From Chitinophagaceae bacterium (GTDB lineage Bacteria > Bacteroidota > Bacteroidia > Chitinophagales > Chitinophagaceae): 7,644 nt of DNA. Under the pieces are notes generated by a model, which had not been told where the DNA came from, searched no databases, and saw only the letters and a program-made list of their open reading frames with translations. The DNA is taken from positions 1 to 7,644 of the forward strand of contig CANFLJ010000088.1 in NCBI GenBank assembly GCA_947447815.1. The letters are read 5' to 3'. The position numbers were made by a program, and so were the translations under genes. Numbering within the stretch: position 1 is the stretch's first letter; each line of letters starts with the position of its first letter. This document shows, in pieces, positions 6,924 to 7,644 of this stretch.

Positions 6924-6956
6924 TTTGGAAATATTACATGTACATACATATATTTG
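6924..6956 (+). promoter_or_regulatory. Predicted marR promoter (TTTG-N21-TATATTTG)
   Basis: TTTG at 6924-6927 and TATATTTG at 6949-6956, separated by 21 nt, together match the Bacteroidetes sigma-ABfr promoter consensus fully. The -7 element ends only four bases before the ATG at 6961, so transcription should begin at about the start codon, giving a leaderless or nearly leaderless mRNA. The candidate MarR operator fills the spacer. Confidence 0.6.
6933..6954. promoter_or_regulatory. Candidate MarR operator, copy 1 (in the marR promoter)
   Basis: This 22-bp stretch contains the palindrome TACATGTA (6935-6942) followed by CATACA. It matches the segment at 7435-7456 in 18 of 22 positions, including a core TACATGTAYATACA. 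It lies between and over the promoter elements, where bound MarR would repress. Binding is inferred from position and repetition. Confidence 0.6.
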
Positions 6957-6960
6957 CATT

Positions 6961-7419
6961 ATGAAGTTGGAAGTAGCACTTAAAAGCAGTAAATTTAAAA
7001 GTAATATTCACAAGGCTGGATTGAATATTTTATATACTGCATGGTGGTTAAAATCTTCTACTACTAAAGAGTTGAAAGAGTATGGTATTACACATGAACA
7101 ATATAACGTATTGCGAATACTGAAAGGTAAACATCCGGAACAAATGTGCGTAAAGGATATTGCTTCGAGGATGATTGAGAAAAACTCAAACGTACCAAGG
7201 ATTATAGACCGTTTAGTGATTAAGAAATTAGTAAAAAGAGCGACTTCAGAAATAGATAAAAGAGAGACCGTAATGAACATTACAGCAGCAGGAATTTCCA
7301 TATTGGATTCCTGTACTGTAGTAATGGATAAAACTATGGATAGTTTAATAGATTTAACGGAAGAAGAAGCAATTATTATCAGTGAATTATTAGAGAAAAT
7401 AAGAACAAAGGAATCATAA
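6961..7419 (+). CDS. MarR-family winged-helix transcriptional regulator
   Basis: This 152-residue regulator is of standard MarR length. The winged helix-turn-helix occupies about residues 45-112: YGITHEQYNVLRILKG (41-56), the recognition region VKDIASRMIEKNSNVPRIID (64-83), and the wing with SEIDKRETVMNITAAG (96-111), where D99-K100-R101 corresponds to the conserved DxR of the wing. Terminal helices for dimerisation flank this. I chose the ATG at 6961; a TTG at 6925 in the same frame lies inside the predicted promoter and is rejected. Two cysteines (C63, C118) are present but are not at the N-terminal position used by OhrR-type peroxide sensors, so a thiol-switch mechanism is only a possibility. 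The next gene is pirin, and both genes carry the same operator-like element upstream, which makes pirin the likely target. MarR proteins commonly respond to phenolics, quinones or oxidants (family knowledge). Confidence 0.9.
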   Translation: MKLEVALKSSKFKSNIHKAGLNILYTAWWLKSSTTKELKEYGITHEQYNVLRILKGKHPEQMCVKDIASRMIEKNSNVPRIIDRLVIKKLVKRATSEIDKRETVMNITAAGISILDSCTVVMDKTMDSLIDLTEEEAIIISELLEKIRTKES

Positions 7420-7434
7420 CCCTTTTTTTGATAC

Positions 7435-7456
7435 AATACATGTATATACACACATT
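7435..7456. promoter_or_regulatory. Candidate MarR operator, copy 2 (upstream of pirin)
   Basis: This segment in the 49-nt marR-pirin gap contains two overlapping perfect 10-bp palindromes, ATACATGTAT (7436-7445) and TGTATATACA (7441-7450), built from TACA/TGTA half-sites. It is 18/22 identical to the copy in the marR promoter. It ends 12 nt before the pirin start codon, suitable for repression. No convincing TAnnTTTG element was found for pirin, so the gene might also be read through from marR. Confidence 0.6.
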
Positions 7457-7468
7457 AAAATATTAACA

Positions 7469-7644
7469 ATGAAAACTTTACTTTACACAGCAGCATCAAG
7501 AGGACATGTAAATCATGGTTGGTTAGATGCACATCACAGCTTTAGTTTTGGTAATTATTATGATTCTTCAAGGGTTCATTTTGGAATGCTAAGAGTTTTA
7601 AACGATGATATCGTTCAAGGGGGTATGGGTTTTGGTATGCATCC
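7469..7644 (+). CDS. Pirin family protein, N-terminal fragment (runs off the window)
   Basis: Fifty-eight complete codons are present before the window ends. Residues 1-30 read as a typical bacterial pirin start: a short strand, RGHVNHGWLDAHHSFSFGNY (11-30), then YYDSSRVHFGMLRVLNDD. The segment GGMGFGMH (51-58) leads to the first cupin motif. H58 should be the first histidine of the pirin HPH metal-binding motif, which coordinates an iron or similar divalent metal; the remaining ligands lie outside the window. Pirins are bicupins, some with quercetin dioxygenase activity and others acting as redox-dependent partners of other proteins, so the reaction here is not determined. The gene follows marR at 49 nt with the shared operator-like element between, suggesting an oxidant- or electrophile-induced pair. 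Confidence 0.88.
   Translation, partial: MKTLLYTAASRGHVNHGWLDAHHSFSFGNYYDSSRVHFGMLRVLNDDIVQGGMGFGMH

Noticed and set aside
6925..6960. N-terminal extension of the MarR gene from a TTG at 6925
   Set aside because: This stretch is the promoter and operator region, and the extra residues lack MarR character.
7420..7434. Terminator after marR based on the T-run at 7423-7429
   Set aside because: No stem precedes the T-run, so intrinsic termination is not supported.
7008..7451. 147-codon minus-strand open frame opposite marR
   Set aside because: It is fully antisense to a complete MarR gene, and its product is Ser/Ile-rich with no family signature.
1..7644. CRISPR arrays, tRNA/rRNA genes, insertion sequences, toxin-antitoxin or phage-defence genes
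   Set aside because: No regularly spaced long repeats, cloverleaf-like segments, transposase frames or defence domains could be recognised on either strand.

Overview
The window comes from an AT-rich member of the Bacteroidetes, probably Chitinophagaceae-like (inferred from protein style, not from a database search). Three things point there. Start codons generally lack a strong Shine-Dalgarno sequence. Several upstream regions carry Bacteroidetes-type promoter elements (TTTG, about 20 nt, then TAnnTTTG). The protein families and the intergenic octamer/heptamer repeat also fit this phylum.

Layout: (1) 1-91, minus strand: the first 30 codons of a small membrane protein that leaves the window. 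(2) 92-325: a divergent intergenic region with tandem palindromes just upstream of a TetR gene. (3) 326-4919, plus strand: a compact four-gene operon of TetR repressor, EmrA-type periplasmic adaptor, EmrB/QacA-type 14-helix MFS transporter and TolC-type outer-membrane channel. Gaps are 13, 9 and 30 nt. This is a complete self-contained tripartite drug pump plus its regulator. (4) 4920-5060: an intergenic region built almost entirely of degenerate 8-nt and then 7-nt periodic repeats, with AATACAA/TTGTATT inverted motifs. (5) 5061-5552, plus strand: a SixA-like histidine phosphatase. (6) 5575-6684, minus strand: a MurG/GT28-like glycosyltransferase that appears to start at TTG. (7) 6732-6869, plus strand: a 45-residue probable lipoprotein. 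(8) 6961-7419, plus strand: a MarR regulator. (9) 7469 to the window end: the N-terminus of a pirin, cut off at its first predicted metal-binding histidine.

How the genes work together: the TetR probably represses its own operon through the tandem AAACA-N2-TGTTT palindromes, which overlap the predicted promoter, so a pump substrate would relieve repression. The MarR gene is flanked by two copies of a 22-bp element (18/22 identical) with core TACATGTAYATACA. One overlaps the marR promoter and the other lies just before pirin. This predicts that MarR controls itself and pirin, perhaps in response to oxidative or electrophile stress (inference). The sixA-like phosphatase and the glycosyltransferase are convergent and have no evident functional link to either module.

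I see no wholly new multi-gene system. The less ordinary features are the paired operator-like sites around marR, the periodic intergenic repeat, the small lipoprotein gene, and promoter spacings suggesting leaderless transcripts. No tRNA, rRNA, CRISPR array or insertion sequence was recognised.
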